Source: Phycisphaeraceae bacterium (GTDB lineage: Bacteria; Planctomycetota; Phycisphaerae; Phycisphaerales; Phycisphaeraceae). Taken from it: 64,000 nt of DNA. Numbering within the stretch: the stretch's first letter is position 1; every line of letters starts with the position of its first letter. The translations under genes were made by a program, and so were the position numbers. Location: assembly GCA_028277745.1 (NCBI GenBank), contig JANQFR010000072.1, positions 62,001 to 126,000 of the forward strand, written 5' to 3'. Shown here piece by piece: positions 43,382 through 52,905 of this stretch. The notes beneath the pieces are model-generated. The model made no database searches and was not told the DNA's origin. It worked only from the letters and a program-made list of their open reading frames with translations.

Positions 43382-45009
43382 TGGCCCCTCGCCGTCGGCT
43401 CGAGGTGCAACACCACGATGCTCATGGCGGGGACGGTCAGCGTCGTGAAGGCGCGGTCTGATTCGATCTCGGTCTCTTCGACCGTGATTTCTCGGCGCGT
43501 CCGGCTGTTGACCGCGTCCTTGTGGGGTCCGGTCATGTGGATGCGTTTGACCAGCCGGTAAGGCCGGTCGAACACGAACCGTGTCGGCCGGGCGCTCTTG
43601 GTGCTGCGGTTGACCAGGATCAGCTTCAAGCCGTCCGCGTCGCGGCTGGCCGTGGCGGTGAACGTCAGTTCCTTGCTGGCGAGGTCGACGCCCTCGCCGC
43701 GGAGCCGGACGTCGACGATCTCGTCGCCCAGGCCCTGGTTGAATACCTTGAAGAGGTCAGCGATCCCCGTCGTGGAGTATTCGCCATTGCTGCGCTGCAC
43801 CACCTTCCAGGGCCCGCCGTTGAACACGTGATAAGTCATCGCCCCGACGTTCGGGTCGCTGAGCGAGACGTTGAGGAACTCTCCGGTGGCCAGACAGCCC
43901 TCAAGCGAGTGGGTCATGAAATGGTTCTTGCTCCAGGGCGTGCCGTCCTTCGGGCGCGGGGGCCAGCGGCCGTGCTCTGAGTGAAAGAGCTTGATGCGGT
44001 CTGAGCCGGTGATCGAACGGATGTCGTCAACCAGGGTCTGCGTGTATTGCCCGATCGCGGCGGTGGACAGGCCGTGGTAATAGGGGTGGAAAGCGAGATA
44101 GTCGATGTCGTCGCCCAGTTCCTCCAGCACGGCGCGATGCCAGTTGGGCCAATCACCCGACTGCCTGGCTTGTTTGCCCCACGGCGCCGTCGCGGCGTGG
44201 GCCGCGAAGCGGGCGTTCGGATCGACGCTGCGGACCGCGGCGATCGCTTCCTTGCACGCCGCGATGTACTTCTCGACCGGGTGGAAGTGCTTACGCTCCT
44301 TACCCCAGTCCAGCTCGTTGCCGAGTTCCCAGATCTTGACCGAGACCGGCCGCTCAACGCCTTGGTCGATGCGGAACTGCGCCCAGTTCTTCCCGCCGTT
44401 GGGGTTGGTCGTGCCGTCGCCGGTGAACATCTCAACAAGGTCGGCATGGTCTTCGGGCCGATCCTTATTCATGTTCAGAACCCAGACGAACTCGGCGTCC
44501 GGATCGATCGCCCGCACCGTCTTGACCCATTCGAGTGGGCCGGCGTTGACCACCTTCTCGGGGTCGCTTTTGTGCGCCCGGGTCCGTTGCGGCGTCCGCT
44601 GGTCGAGCGGGCCGACCGCCAGCTTCCACTGCATGTACTGTGAGCCGGTCCCCGCCATCCGGTTCAACGGCATGGGCAGGCCTTCCGCCGCTTCGATCAG
44701 CCCCGGATGGGGGCGCGTCGAGCCCTTCTCGACGAAGACCCATGACCAGAACCAGTTGTGGTTGAACCCGAGCAGGTCCCGGTCAACGGGCCGGATCACG
44801 TTGTCTTCGTAGACACGGATCGACACCGGAAGCCCGTGCTTGATTGCGCCCGAAGCCGGAGCGTCGAGCTCGACGCCGCGGTACTCGTCGCCCGCGCGAA
44901 GATTGTCCCGGCTGACCCCTTGCGGCGGCTCTTGCGCGGCGCAGGGCGAGGCGGCCAGCAACGCCACGGTCAAACGGGCGATGGATCGAGAAAAAACGTC
45001 ACGCTTCAA
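43378..45009 (-). CDS. Secreted clan GH-A glycosidase (alpha-L-arabinofuranosidase/GH51-like)
   Basis: A signal peptide ([15 protein letters not shown]) precedes a TIM barrel with [10 protein letters not shown] (acid/base Glu) and [11 protein letters not shown] (nucleophile Glu). The C-terminal beta domain ends with [11 protein letters not shown], as in GH51 arabinofuranosidases. The TTG start at 45009 overlaps the pseudopilin gene's stop (TTGA). I cannot separate GH51 from related GH39-like families by eye. The length is 543 residues. Confidence 0.68.
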   Translation of the reverse strand: MKRDVFSRSIARLTVALLAASPCAAQEPPQGVSRDNLRAGDEYRGVELDAPASGAIKHGLPVSIRVYEDNVIRPVDRDLLGFNHNWFWSWVFVEKGSTRPHPGLIEAAEGLPMPLNRMAGTGSQYMQWKLAVGPLDQRTPQRTRAHKSDPEKVVNAGPLEWVKTVRAIDPDAEFVWVLNMNKDRPEDHADLVEMFTGDGTTNPNGGKNWAQFRIDQGVERPVSVKIWELGNELDWGKERKHFHPVEKYIAACKEAIAAVRSVDPNARFAAHAATAPWGKQARQSGDWPNWHRAVLEELGDDIDYLAFHPYYHGLSTAAIGQYTQTLVDDIRSITGSDRIKLFHSEHGRWPPRPKDGTPWSKNHFMTHSLEGCLATGEFLNVSLSDPNVGAMTYHVFNGGPWKVVQRSNGEYSTTGIADLFKVFNQGLGDEIVDVRLRGEGVDLASKELTFTATASRDADGLKLILVNRSTKSARPTRFVFDRPYRLVKRIHMTGPHKDAVNSRTRREITVEETEIESDRAFTTLTVPAMSIVVLHLEPTARGQ

Positions 45010-45764
45010 TTCTTACTCCTCAAGGCGTGCCGCCTTGTCCAAGTCGAGGTGTTGTTCGGCATCGACGGGTTACGCATGTCATCGGCTTTTGAATTCTCGA
45101 CGTGCCCGTCGTAGGTCAGCCAGTTCGCCGAGTCGGTGTGCCTGAAATCCACATCTCGGGTGATGTTGAAGCGTTGAAACGTCGAGGCAGGGTTCGAATG
45201 CAGCAACACGTTATGGTCCGTGAAGTGGAGAAAATCCGACGGCCGGCCAAGGTCGGTGATCCGGATCGATCCGTTGTAAAACCAGTTGTCGGTCGAGGTC
45301 CGATTCGGTCGATAGATGTCGATCAGTTCCCGCGACACGATGTTGTCAAGCCGGTTGTTGCCGACGTAAGACGCGTTGTAATCCCATAACGCAATGCTTT
45401 CGCTCGGGTCGTATTGAAAGACATCGGGGCACTTGATGATGTGCGGCTCCTGCTTTGAAGATCCGGACCCGAGCGAATTGCTGGACCCGGAAAGCGGCAT
45501 ATAGCCTTCGTCCCAGAACGTCTTGAACCAAGTGGTCAGGTTGGAGCCCGAACCGCGGGTATAAGCCACGACCCAGCTGTCATGATCCGTCAGGTAGGTT
45601 GCGCTGAGAATCCCGATCTGCCTGAGCTGGCTCGCGCAGACCGACCTGCGCGCCGCCGCCCGCGCGCCCTGCAGCGCGGGGAGCAGGATCGCGATCAGCA
45701 GGGCGATGATTGAAATGACGACCAGAAGCTCGATCAAGGTAAACGCATGGAGCGACTTGCGCAT
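45006..45764 (-). CDS. Pseudopilin-like protein with N-terminal methylation site
   Basis: The start [19 protein letters not shown] has the cleavage site and hydrophobic helix of type II pseudopilins, followed by [20 protein letters not shown]. It resembles the protein at 29624-30457 in head and layout, with a different C-terminal domain rich in Asn and Ser. AAGGAG 8 nt upstream supports the ATG. It overlaps the glycosidase gene, so the pair is coupled. The length is 252 residues. Confidence 0.88.
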   Translation of the reverse strand: MRKSLHAFTLIELLVVISIIALLIAILLPALQGARAAARRSVCASQLRQIGILSATYLTDHDSWVVAYTRGSGSNLTTWFKTFWDEGYMPLSGSSNSLGSGSSKQEPHIIKCPDVFQYDPSESIALWDYNASYVGNNRLDNIVSRELIDIYRPNRTSTDNWFYNGSIRITDLGRPSDFLHFTDHNVLLHSNPASTFQRFNITRDVDFRHTDSANWLTYDGHVENSKADDMRNPSMPNNTSTWTRRHALRSKN

Positions 45765-45776
45765 CGGTGATCTCCT

Positions 45777-46553
45777 TCAAGAAGCGGCTGAGTCAGGATT
45801 CCGAGGTCGACATGAGAATAGAAAGGCGCCCAGCCCCAACAACGCGAGCGAGCCCGGTTCAGGGATCGGGTTGCTGGCGTTGAAACCGTTGGCGTCGAAG
45901 TAGATGTTGTCGATGTAGAATTCGCCCGCGGTGTTCCCCGCGTTGTTCCGGATGAAGAACGCTTGGATCGGGTTGCCGTCGGTGTAGTCATCGCGGAAGT
46001 CGGAGCCGCCGGGGTTGAGGAGGGTGCGCGGCCCCGCAGCGCCGTCTTCCTGAAGATAGGTAAAGTACCGGTTGACGTTCGTATCTACGTCAACCCAGAC
46101 GTTGTACCACGTCCCGGTGTCGGAAAAAGCGTTTAAATTGCCGAAGGCCTGCGACGTCGTCTTATCGGCCGTGCTGGTCGCGCCTGACCGGGTGTTCTCG
46201 GATGCCGAGACCGTAAAGCTGCGCGTGCCCTGACTGACCGCTTGAATCTGAAAGAACATCGTGCCCTGCGCGTCGGTCGGCAGGGACGCGTCGAAGTTCA
46301 GCTCGGCGCCCTGGTTGTTCTGGACCACGGTCCGCAGCACCTGCTCCCCTGACGCCAGCTCGGTGGTCCTGAAACTATTGCCCGACGCCGTCCAAACGTT
46401 CCCGTTCGAGGCGGTGCTGCCCTGAAGGACAAGGAACACGCCTTCATCATTGTTGGTGCGTGTGAAATCGTCCTGAAGGACGAACGCCGCATGGGCGGCG
46501 CCGGACAGCGTGATCACCCCAAGGGCGGATAAGGTCGTGAGCTTTCTTAACAT
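45777..46553 (-). CDS. PEP-CTERM exported protein
   Basis: The signal peptide (LTTLSALGVITLSGAAHA) is followed by a beta-rich domain with Asn/Thr-rich loops, perhaps a lectin-like jelly roll (FVLQDDFTRTNNDEG). The end PIPEPGSLALLGLGAFLFS followed by CRPRNP is a PEP-CTERM signal. AGGAGG 9 nt before the ATG supports the start. It lies 12 bp upstream of the pseudopilin gene in the same direction. The length is 258 residues. Confidence 0.85.
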   Translation of the reverse strand: MLRKLTTLSALGVITLSGAAHAAFVLQDDFTRTNNDEGVFLVLQGSTASNGNVWTASGNSFRTTELASGEQVLRTVVQNNQGAELNFDASLPTDAQGTMFFQIQAVSQGTRSFTVSASENTRSGATSTADKTTSQAFGNLNAFSDTGTWYNVWVDVDTNVNRYFTYLQEDGAAGPRTLLNPGGSDFRDDYTDGNPIQAFFIRNNAGNTAGEFYIDNIYFDANGFNASNPIPEPGSLALLGLGAFLFSCRPRNPDSAAS

Positions 46554-46648
46554 GACGAAGCCTCCTGTGAGTTATCTATCAAAATGAAGAGATGCATCAT
46601 TCGATACCTGATCAAAAGCGGTTCATTCACCGATTTCGAGCTGAGCTC

Positions 46649-47506
46649 TTACCGGGGGGAACGACTCCATGGCGGGGTGAATGACCGCATCGACGGATCA
46701 AACCGCAAGGTCGGCTCGGGCGGCGCAGCGTGACCTTGTTTCTCGATCATTGTGCCGGTGACCTTGAGGTCGTCGATCTTGATGGACCGGGCGTGTTTCG
46801 CTTTGTCGCCCCGGCTCAGCGCCACAAAGACATGCACGCCATCGCGGTAGTCTGCGAAGTCGAGCTCGTGACGGTTCCTGGTTTTGCGGTCATTGGCGTC
46901 GCGGCGGATCGCCTCCCCGTTGCGGTACACGCTGACATGGGTCGCGTCGATTTCCAGGCGCCAGGCGGCATGGATGTTTTGGCTGCCGTCGAGGTTTTCA
47001 TCCCCGTTGCTCGAAGCGGTGGCGCCGCGGGCGATGAACCGGTGTCGGGTCCCGGTGTGCGGATTGGTGACAATCACCTCGGTGTCGCGGGTCCTCGGCG
47101 TCGTGCGGCGTTGCAGCGTGAGGTAGAACTGCTTCCCCGGGTCCGTCGCAGACCGGACGCCCAGCCGGATCGGCGTGAAGTCTCCCGCATCCTCGACGGT
47201 GAACTCGAGGGCAAGACCGTCGTCGCCGCTGAGTTTGAAGGTGTGCGCGGTATGGACCATGGTCACGCTGCCGCCGGGCTTGACGGAAAGACGGACGTCC
47301 TGGTCGGCGGGCCTGACCTTGACCGAGGCGTCTCCCTTCACCGCCGACACATAGACGGCCTCGAACGCCTTCTGATCGGGGTAAGCGGAGAAATCATCGA
47401 CCAGGACCGCGGCGGACTCCTGAGCCCAAGCCGGTCCGACCGGGAGAGGCGCCGCCAGGAAGGCCCCGCCGATCAAGGCCGACAAAATGTGAACACGATC
47501 TTTCAA
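46649..47506 (-). CDS. Hypothetical secreted beta-sandwich protein
   Basis: A signal peptide (LSALIGGAFLAAPLPVGPAW, cleavage near AQE) is followed by a domain beginning VLVDDFSAYPDQKAFEAVY. Such VDDFSxY starts are common in planctomycete concanavalin/lectin-like domains that bind glycans. The start is TTG at 47506, with an AAGGAAGTGG RBS. No catalytic motif is visible. Position within the carbohydrate region suggests a binding or scaffold role. The length is 285 residues. Confidence 0.65.
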   Translation of the reverse strand: MKDRVHILSALIGGAFLAAPLPVGPAWAQESAAVLVDDFSAYPDQKAFEAVYVSAVKGDASVKVRPADQDVRLSVKPGGSVTMVHTAHTFKLSGDDGLALEFTVEDAGDFTPIRLGVRSATDPGKQFYLTLQRRTTPRTRDTEVIVTNPHTGTRHRFIARGATASSNGDENLDGSQNIHAAWRLEIDATHVSVYRNGEAIRRDANDRKTRNRHELDFADYRDGVHVFVALSRGDKAKHARSIKIDDLKVTGTMIEKQGHAAPPEPTLRFDPSMRSFTPPWSRSPR

Positions 47507-47526
47507 ACCACTTCCTTCAACACGGC

Positions 47527-48579
47527 TTAGACCGAACCGGGCCCGGCGCAGGATTCACGGTCGCTGTCCATGAATTCAAACGGAACCGCCTGGGGCTTCA
47601 GGTTTTTCGTCGGGTCGGCGATCTTTTCCAGGATGACCTCCGCGGCGGTTTGGCCTATGGCCTTTTCCGGCACCCGCATCGCGGTGATCGGCAGGGGCGC
47701 TTGCCCCGCCAGCCCGCCGCGAAAGGTGATCAGGGAGAGGTCTTCGGGGATGCGGAGCCCGACCGAAAGCGCCGCGGCGTAAACCTGCACCGACATGGTC
47801 GGGCCGTAGCAGACCATGGCGGTTGGGCGGTCTGGAGCGCTCAATCGCTCGGCGACGTAACCCACCGCCTCGGCACTCGTGCACGGCAACCGGCGTATCC
47901 AGGGCAGGGGCGACAAGCCCGCTTCCTTCAGCGCTTTGACATAGCCCTCGTAACGATCCTTGCTGCTGTAGTGCTCGGGCGCTTCACGCAGCGGGCACCG
48001 CCCCGGCTCGGTCGATTGGCCGATGTGAATAAACCCGATGCGGCGGTGCCCGAGTTGGAGCAGCCGTTGGGCGGCCTGATAACCGGCCCGCAGGTCGTCG
48101 GGGTGGACGCAGTCGTGCGGGTGCTTTGAGTTAACCCAGACTTTGGGCTGCCCGCTCTCCTCAATCAACCGAACAAAACGGTCGGGGAGGTCGGCGTTGT
48201 AAGCGATGAGCAGCCCATCGACCGCCCGCGAGCGGAGGATTTTGGGCACGTAGCTCTCATCGCCGAGCTGTTCCTGACGGATCTGTGTGAAGGTGATGTG
48301 GACGTCCTTGGGGGCGAAGACCGACTCGAGGCCGTTCATCACCAGGGGGGGCAGCAAGCTCTGGGAAGGTTTCGAGCCAACCACCAGGGCGACGGAGCCG
48401 AACCGGCCGCTGGCGACGGCGCGGGCCGCGGTGTTGGGCTGATATCCCAGATCGCGAGCCGCGGCCAAGACCCGTTTGCGGGTGGCCTTGTCGGTGTATC
48501 CGACGCCGCGCAGGGCGCGGGAGACGGTCATCTTGGTGACGCCGACCCGGTCCGCGATGTTGTCGAGTGTGACCGCCAT
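47527..48579 (-). CDS. LacI-family transcriptional regulator
   Basis: The helix-turn-helix reads VTLDNIADRVGVTKMTVSRALRG and the hinge YQPNTAARAVASGRF. I chose the ATG at 48579, where the family begins, over the open frame to 48612. The palindrome at 48601-48624 lies 21 bp upstream and fits an autoregulatory operator. The reverse-strand run to the glycosidases follows it after 20 bp. The length is 350 residues. Confidence 0.93.
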   Translation of the reverse strand: MAVTLDNIADRVGVTKMTVSRALRGVGYTDKATRKRVLAAARDLGYQPNTAARAVASGRFGSVALVVGSKPSQSLLPPLVMNGLESVFAPKDVHITFTQIRQEQLGDESYVPKILRSRAVDGLLIAYNADLPDRFVRLIEESGQPKVWVNSKHPHDCVHPDDLRAGYQAAQRLLQLGHRRIGFIHIGQSTEPGRCPLREAPEHYSSKDRYEGYVKALKEAGLSPLPWIRRLPCTSAEAVGYVAERLSAPDRPTAMVCYGPTMSVQVYAAALSVGLRIPEDLSLITFRGGLAGQAPLPITAMRVPEKAIGQTAAEVILEKIADPTKNLKPQAVPFEFMDSDRESCAGPGSV

Positions 48580-48600
48580 GAGCCTGTCCGATCCGTAAGC

Positions 48601-48624
48601 TACCGGTAACATATGTTACCGGTA
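48601..48624. promoter_or_regulatory. Perfect 24-bp palindrome, candidate LacI operator
   Basis: TACCGGTAACAT is followed directly by ATGTTACCGGTA, a fully self-complementary 24-mer. The half-site GGTAAC matches the GTAAC-type half-sites common in LacI-family operators, although the centre is CATATG rather than CG. It is placed where a repressor would block transcription of the adjacent lacI-type gene. Confidence 0.78.
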
Positions 48625-49156
48625 TCCGGTGCGGTTGTCGAGTGAAATCCGCTTGTGGCCAATAAATTTTATATCTTTGTTATTAATTGGCTTACGGTGA
48701 TTTATGTGCGTTTTGTCAATCTGCTCAAGTTAGCCTGCAACCGTGTTGGCGGTCGGCGGCGGTCTGCGTGCGAGCATAACCAACGCTGCTGAGCCCGTGA
48801 GTTGGGCCTCAATCCGAGGCGAGGGCGGATGAGTTTTGGGGTTCTCGGTACGCCGGTGGTATGCTCCGCCTGAACGTGACGCCGCCGCCCGACGGGAAAA
48901 GCACCGCCAGCCATCCCGATGAACCGCACCGCCAACATCGGCAAGCTTCATTATTGCCCCGATCACGCTCAATACAGCCGCGACCACCGCGACCGGCATC
49001 AACTGACAGGCCTTGCCCGGGACGCCGCGCAGGCCGGGGCAAGGTCGGAAATACGGCGGCAGTGGGTTCAGCGGGCTTCACAAGCGCTCTGGCGGCGCCG
49101 TCGAATAGAGCCATACTGAAACCGGCGGCTGACCTGCCGCGTTGGGCTCCGGCTGC
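48625..49156. other. Gap without a confident gene
   Basis: Short frames exist on both strands but none has an RBS or family sequence. The first 90 bp are AT-rich (TATAAAATTTATT on the reverse strand), suitable for the promoter of the LacI gene. A reverse-strand stretch near 48950 encodes a hydrophobic segment (VVAAVLSVIGAIMKLADV) that could be a gene remnant. Confidence 0.4.
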
Positions 49157-49975
49157 ATGCGAATCCAAACCTCCTACCGTGCCTGTTTCTCTTCGCTGGG
49201 CTGCCCCGAACTGGGGCTCGATGAGATGGCTGCGCTCGCCGTGAGGTTCGGCATCGCTGCGATCGAGCTGCGCTTCATCGGCGGCGACAACGATCCCGCC
49301 CGTTACCTCGAGCGGTGCTACGGCGTCCCCGAACGGCTCGCCGCGGCTCTCGAAGGCTTCCGCGTGACGTTCCCGATCTTCGGCTCGTCGCTGCGTCTCA
49401 TCGGACGAACCGAGGGGCACATGCAGGAACTGGAGCGTATCAGCCCCTGGTTGGGAGCGTTGGGGGTCCGTTATATCCGCTTGTTCGATGGTGGGGTTGC
49501 GGGCCGGTTGGATGAGGACGACTTGGCCGCCGCACGCGATAGCCTCCGTTGGTGGGGCCGGTTCCGTTCGGAGCACGGTTTGTCGGCCACGCCGTTGATC
49601 GAGACACACTGGGCATTGAACAACACCGCTTCCTGTCGGCGGTTCTACCGGACTCTGCCCGACGCGCCGCCTTTGCTCTGGGACAGTCATCACACCTGGC
49701 GCCCGGGCGGCGAAGACCCCGAGCACACGTGGCGGGCGCTGCGGCGACATATTGCTCACATCCATATCAAAGACAGCCTCCCCGCCCCCGATCGCGACGG
49801 CCATCGGCGATACGTGCTCCCGGGGCAGGGTGACTTCCCGGTCCGCCGGTTGCTCGACCGCCTGAAGTCCGATGGGTATCGGGCGTTCGTCTCGTTGGAA
49901 TGGGAACGCCGCTGGCGGCCGGAACTGCCCCCGCTGGATCAGGCGCTCGCCGCGGCCCGGGCCTGGTATGAATAG
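49157..49975 (+). CDS. Sugar phosphate isomerase/epimerase-like TIM barrel
   Basis: This belongs to the xylose-isomerase-like TIM-barrel superfamily. Metal-ligand positions are suggested by PLIETHWALN (Glu), LLWDSHHTW (Asp, His), HIHIKD (His) and VSLEWERRW (Glu). Such proteins interconvert sugars or inositols and often go with Gfo/Idh dehydrogenases, as here. The ATG at 49157 is chosen; an in-frame TTG at 49142 is less likely. It converges with the dehydrogenase pair. The length is 272 residues. Confidence 0.85.
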   Translation: MRIQTSYRACFSSLGCPELGLDEMAALAVRFGIAAIELRFIGGDNDPARYLERCYGVPERLAAALEGFRVTFPIFGSSLRLIGRTEGHMQELERISPWLGALGVRYIRLFDGGVAGRLDEDDLAAARDSLRWWGRFRSEHGLSATPLIETHWALNNTASCRRFYRTLPDAPPLLWDSHHTWRPGGEDPEHTWRALRRHIAHIHIKDSLPAPDRDGHRRYVLPGQGDFPVRRLLDRLKSDGYRAFVSLEWERRWRPELPPLDQALAAARAWYE

Positions 49976-49981
49976 ATGGAT

Positions 49982-51118
49982 TCAAGTGGCTGCCCGGCGT
50001 TTGCCTTGACGCAGGGGCGGATGGCAGTCGGGGCCGGACCGGTAAGCATGTTGCGTCCGCGGCGCCGCGAACGCTGGCTCCTGCGCCACACGGCCCTGGC
50101 GGTCGTAGGCGGCCAGGACGACTTCGACCGCACGTCGGCCGTCGTCGAGCGTGATCGGCGGGGGCTGGCCGGTGCGCACGGCATGCAGGAACGCCGCGAC
50201 CTCGCGCTCGTAGATGTCGTAAAACCCGCGGAAAGTCTTGCTGCGCGACGGCTTGGTCGGCCGGGGCAGGGCGGTGCGGCGCTCGTCGGGTACGAACACC
50301 GATTCGCCGTCGTCGAGGATCACCACCCCCTGATTGAACGCCCGGCCGTAGGGATAGATGCTGAACTCGATCCGGCCGCGTTCGCCGAGCACCCGGCCGT
50401 GGAGCATGCCCTGCCGCTTGGCGCGGTGGTTGGCGGTGACCAGGAGCGAGCCGATCGCGTTCGACTCAAACTGCAGCAGGCAGTGGGTGCAGTCTTCGGT
50501 CCGGCGTTTGGGGTCGAGGCGTAGCGTCGCGGCCTGCACGTGAGCGATCGGGCCCATGAGGTGCTGGGCGAGGTCGGCCGCGTGCACGCCCAACTCCATG
50601 AAGAACCCGCCGCTTCGCAGGTCCGCCCAGCAACGCCCGCCGTGCCCCTTGATCCGGAAGCCCCACTCCAGCGACAGGTGGAAACACCGGCCGAGCCTGG
50701 ACATCCTGGCCCGCACCTGTTCGATGACCGGATGGAATCGCATCTGGTGGGCGACCATCAAGGTCACCCCCGAACGCCGGACCGCGGCGTCGATCGCGTC
50801 CATCTCATCGAGCGTCAGGGCCAGCGGTTTCTCGCAGAGCACGTGACGGCCCGCCTCGGCGGCGGCGACGGCCTGCTCGGCGTGCACCGCCTGATCGGTG
50901 CAGATGCTCACCGCGTCGATCCGCTCGTCAGCCAGCATTGCGCCGAGGTCGGGGTATGCCTCGCCCCCGAGTTCACGCGCCAAGTCGCGGGCCTTGCCCG
51001 GCGTGCGGTTGACGTAACCGACGAGTCGGCAGCCCGGGGTCGCGGCGTACGACCGGGCGTGAACCTGGCCCATGTACCCGCATCCGACGATGCCGATCCC
51101 GATCGTCTTGCGTGTCAT
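49982..51118 (-). CDS. Gfo/Idh/MocA-family oxidoreductase 1
   Basis: An NAD(P)-binding domain begins with GIVGCGYMGQVHARSY. EKPLALTLDEMDAI carries the family Lys of the EKP motif, and SLEWGFRIKGHGGRCW begins the second domain. The family oxidises sugars or inositols. It overlaps the next dehydrogenase by an ATGA. Together with the TIM barrel at 49157 it may process an unusual sugar from the locus. The length is 378 residues. Confidence 0.92.
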   Translation of the reverse strand: MTRKTIGIGIVGCGYMGQVHARSYAATPGCRLVGYVNRTPGKARDLARELGGEAYPDLGAMLADERIDAVSICTDQAVHAEQAVAAAEAGRHVLCEKPLALTLDEMDAIDAAVRRSGVTLMVAHQMRFHPVIEQVRARMSRLGRCFHLSLEWGFRIKGHGGRCWADLRSGGFFMELGVHAADLAQHLMGPIAHVQAATLRLDPKRRTEDCTHCLLQFESNAIGSLLVTANHRAKRQGMLHGRVLGERGRIEFSIYPYGRAFNQGVVILDDGESVFVPDERRTALPRPTKPSRSKTFRGFYDIYEREVAAFLHAVRTGQPPPITLDDGRRAVEVVLAAYDRQGRVAQEPAFAAPRTQHAYRSGPDCHPPLRQGKRRAAT

Positions 51119-52125
51119 GACGCCCCTTTCGTCGAAAGGGTGGCCGTTCGGCCGGTGTGTGCGCTGCGGCGCATGGCCGCGGCGACGCGGACCGCCGCGA
51201 GCCCGTCTTCGATCCGTACCGGATAGGCCGCCCCCCCGCGGTAGTCACGCAGCACCGCTTTCGCCTGGTTTCGGAGCGAGAAGTTTTCCTGCGTCCGGGG
51301 GTCCTGCCAGTCCTCGCGTGTCTTGAAGACGCGGGGCTTCCTGCCGGGACGATGCAGTTCGACTTGCGTGATGCGCTGGTCGTCGACCAGCAGCGAGCCG
51401 TCGCGCCCCTCGACGCCGCGTTGGAAGAGGTAGCGCGGACACGACCAGCTCAACTCGAGATGCGCGACGGCGCCGCCCGCCAATTCGCCCATCGCGATCA
51501 TCGTGTCCTGATAGCCGGGCTGTAACAGGTCTTGGCCCCGGGCGAAGACGCGTGTCCAGTCCCCGCCGATCCAGCGGATGAAGTCGATCTCGTGCACGCC
51601 GAGCTCGACCACGGCCCCACCGCTGAGCCGGTCATCCAGCCGCCACGCCGGGCTCTGGGCGGGGTCGAGATAACCCATCCGCCGCGACCAGACCCGCATC
51701 GGCTCGCCGATCTCGCCGCGTTGGACCAGCCGGTGCATGAGCATGAAGACTTCCGTCCACCGCCCGCTGTGGCCCATATAGAAACGGGTTCCCGACCGGG
51801 TCACCGCCCGGGCGATGGCCGCGGCGTCGGCGGTGTCGGCGGCCAAAGGCTTCTCGCAGAAGACCGCCCGGCCCGCCCGGATCGCCGCCCGCAGCGCGGC
51901 CCGATGCGCGAACGGCGGCGAACAGACCCAGACCATATCGCAGCCGGCGGCCAGGGCGTCGAGCGAGTCGGCCCGCACGGCGTTGAACTCGTCCGCGAGC
52001 GCCCGGGCCCGCGGCGTGTCGGGGTCGAACACGTTCAGCCCCACGCCGGGCAGCCGTGAGAGACTGATCATGTGGCTGCGTGAGATCGCCCCGGCTCCGA
52101 CGATTCCAATGTTGACGCGTTGCAT
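51115..52125 (-). CDS. Gfo/Idh/MocA-family oxidoreductase 2
   Basis: The start MQRVNIGIVGAGAISRSHM gives the Rossmann motif, and FCEKPLAADTADAAAI the EKP motif. LGVHEIDFIRWIGG contains the conserved His/Asp of the catalytic region. The ATG at 52125 is used because the frame upstream has no family sequence. It is the first gene of a two-gene unit with the dehydrogenase at 49982. The length is 336 residues. Confidence 0.9.
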   Translation of the reverse strand: MQRVNIGIVGAGAISRSHMISLSRLPGVGLNVFDPDTPRARALADEFNAVRADSLDALAAGCDMVWVCSPPFAHRAALRAAIRAGRAVFCEKPLAADTADAAAIARAVTRSGTRFYMGHSGRWTEVFMLMHRLVQRGEIGEPMRVWSRRMGYLDPAQSPAWRLDDRLSGGAVVELGVHEIDFIRWIGGDWTRVFARGQDLLQPGYQDTMIAMGELAGGAVAHLELSWSCPRYLFQRGVEGRDGSLLVDDQRITQVELHRPGRKPRVFKTREDWQDPRTQENFSLRNQAKAVLRDYRGGAAYPVRIEDGLAAVRVAAAMRRSAHTGRTATLSTKGAS

Positions 52126-52149
52126 GAGGCCTCGCTGTTCTCGAAGGCC

Positions 52150-52179
52150 GCCGTCAGACGGCAATATGACTCGTGTCAT
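52150..52179. promoter_or_regulatory. Two small palindromes upstream of the dehydrogenase pair
   Basis: GCCGTCAGACGGC (52150-52162) and ATGAC-TCGT-GTCAT (52166-52179) lie 25-55 bp before the start codon, near TATGCT and TATCAT sequences on the reverse strand. They are candidate operators or a leader hairpin. Confidence 0.45.
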
Positions 52180-52305
52180 GATAGCATAGAGCCGTCGAAC
52201 GATGAGGTCGGTAAGGTGGTCGGCCACGGCGATAACCGGTTGAACAGGTTGTTGTCGCTTGACTGGAAGCCGATCCCGTCACGGGAGATGTGGACCGCAA
52301 GGGAC

Positions 52306-52905
52306 TCAAGCCCCGTCGTGTGGCGGGGCTTCGTCGGCGAGCGCCCGCCGCAGTTCTTCCGGCGTGTTGGCCTGGGGGATGCCGGTCAGCCCTTCGGGCA
52401 GGGGCGCGGCGATCGCGGCGGCATCGTCGCAGAGACGTTGCAGCGCGTAGTGCCGGGCGTCGATCCGCTCGGCGACACGCGGCAGCAAACGGGTGTGGTA
52501 AAAGGCGAACATGGTTTCCCAGCGGTCGGTCCGGTACGCCACGACGTCGGCGTCGGGCGTGCGTGCGTCGAGCAACGGGCGGACCCAGGCGGGTTGGGGC
52601 CGGATGAGGTCGCACGACGCAAGGAACAGCCAGCCCTCACCGTGTTGTGATTGGAGGTCTTGCAGCGCGGCGTGAAGGCCGCCGATGGGGCCGATATCGG
52701 GGGGCTGGTCGGTGATCCGCCGAGTGTCGGGGATGGCGTACCGGTCCTCGCGGTCCATCACCAGCGTGACCCGGGCGAACGCGGGGCGCAGCGAGTCGAT
52801 GACGCGGTGGAGCATGGGTTGGCCGTCGATCGGCTCCAGTGCCTTGTCCCGGCCAAAGCGCCGGGCCCGGCCGCCGGCGAGCACGTACAGGGGCGTCTGC
52901 GTCAT
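52306..52905 (-). CDS. mobA: Molybdenum cofactor guanylyltransferase
   Basis: MobA attaches GMP to molybdopterin to form the MGD cofactor used by nitrate reductases. The nucleotide-binding motif VLAGGRARRFGRDKAL stands at the start, with DIGPIGGLHAAL and LFLASCDL later. It overlaps gltD by an ATGA and is the last gene of the nirA operon. That suggests a molybdenum-dependent assimilatory nitrate reductase encoded elsewhere. The length is 199 residues. Confidence 0.88.
   Translation of the reverse strand: MTQTPLYVLAGGRARRFGRDKALEPIDGQPMLHRVIDSLRPAFARVTLVMDREDRYAIPDTRRITDQPPDIGPIGGLHAALQDLQSQHGEGWLFLASCDLIRPQPAWVRPLLDARTPDADVVAYRTDRWETMFAFYHTRLLPRVAERIDARHYALQRLCDDAAAIAAPLPEGLTGIPQANTPEELRRALADEAPPHDGA
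52309..52330 (-). terminator. Hairpin overlapping the 3' end of mobA
   Basis: AGCCCCG and CGGGGCT pair around 8 nt within the last codons of mobA. The arms match the AGCCCCGC-type hairpins at 25124 and 37203, and this may end the nirA operon. Confidence 0.5.

Noticed and set aside
48919..49119. 66-residue forward frame in the gap before the TIM barrel
   Set aside because: There is no RBS, and the composition follows a neighbouring frame.
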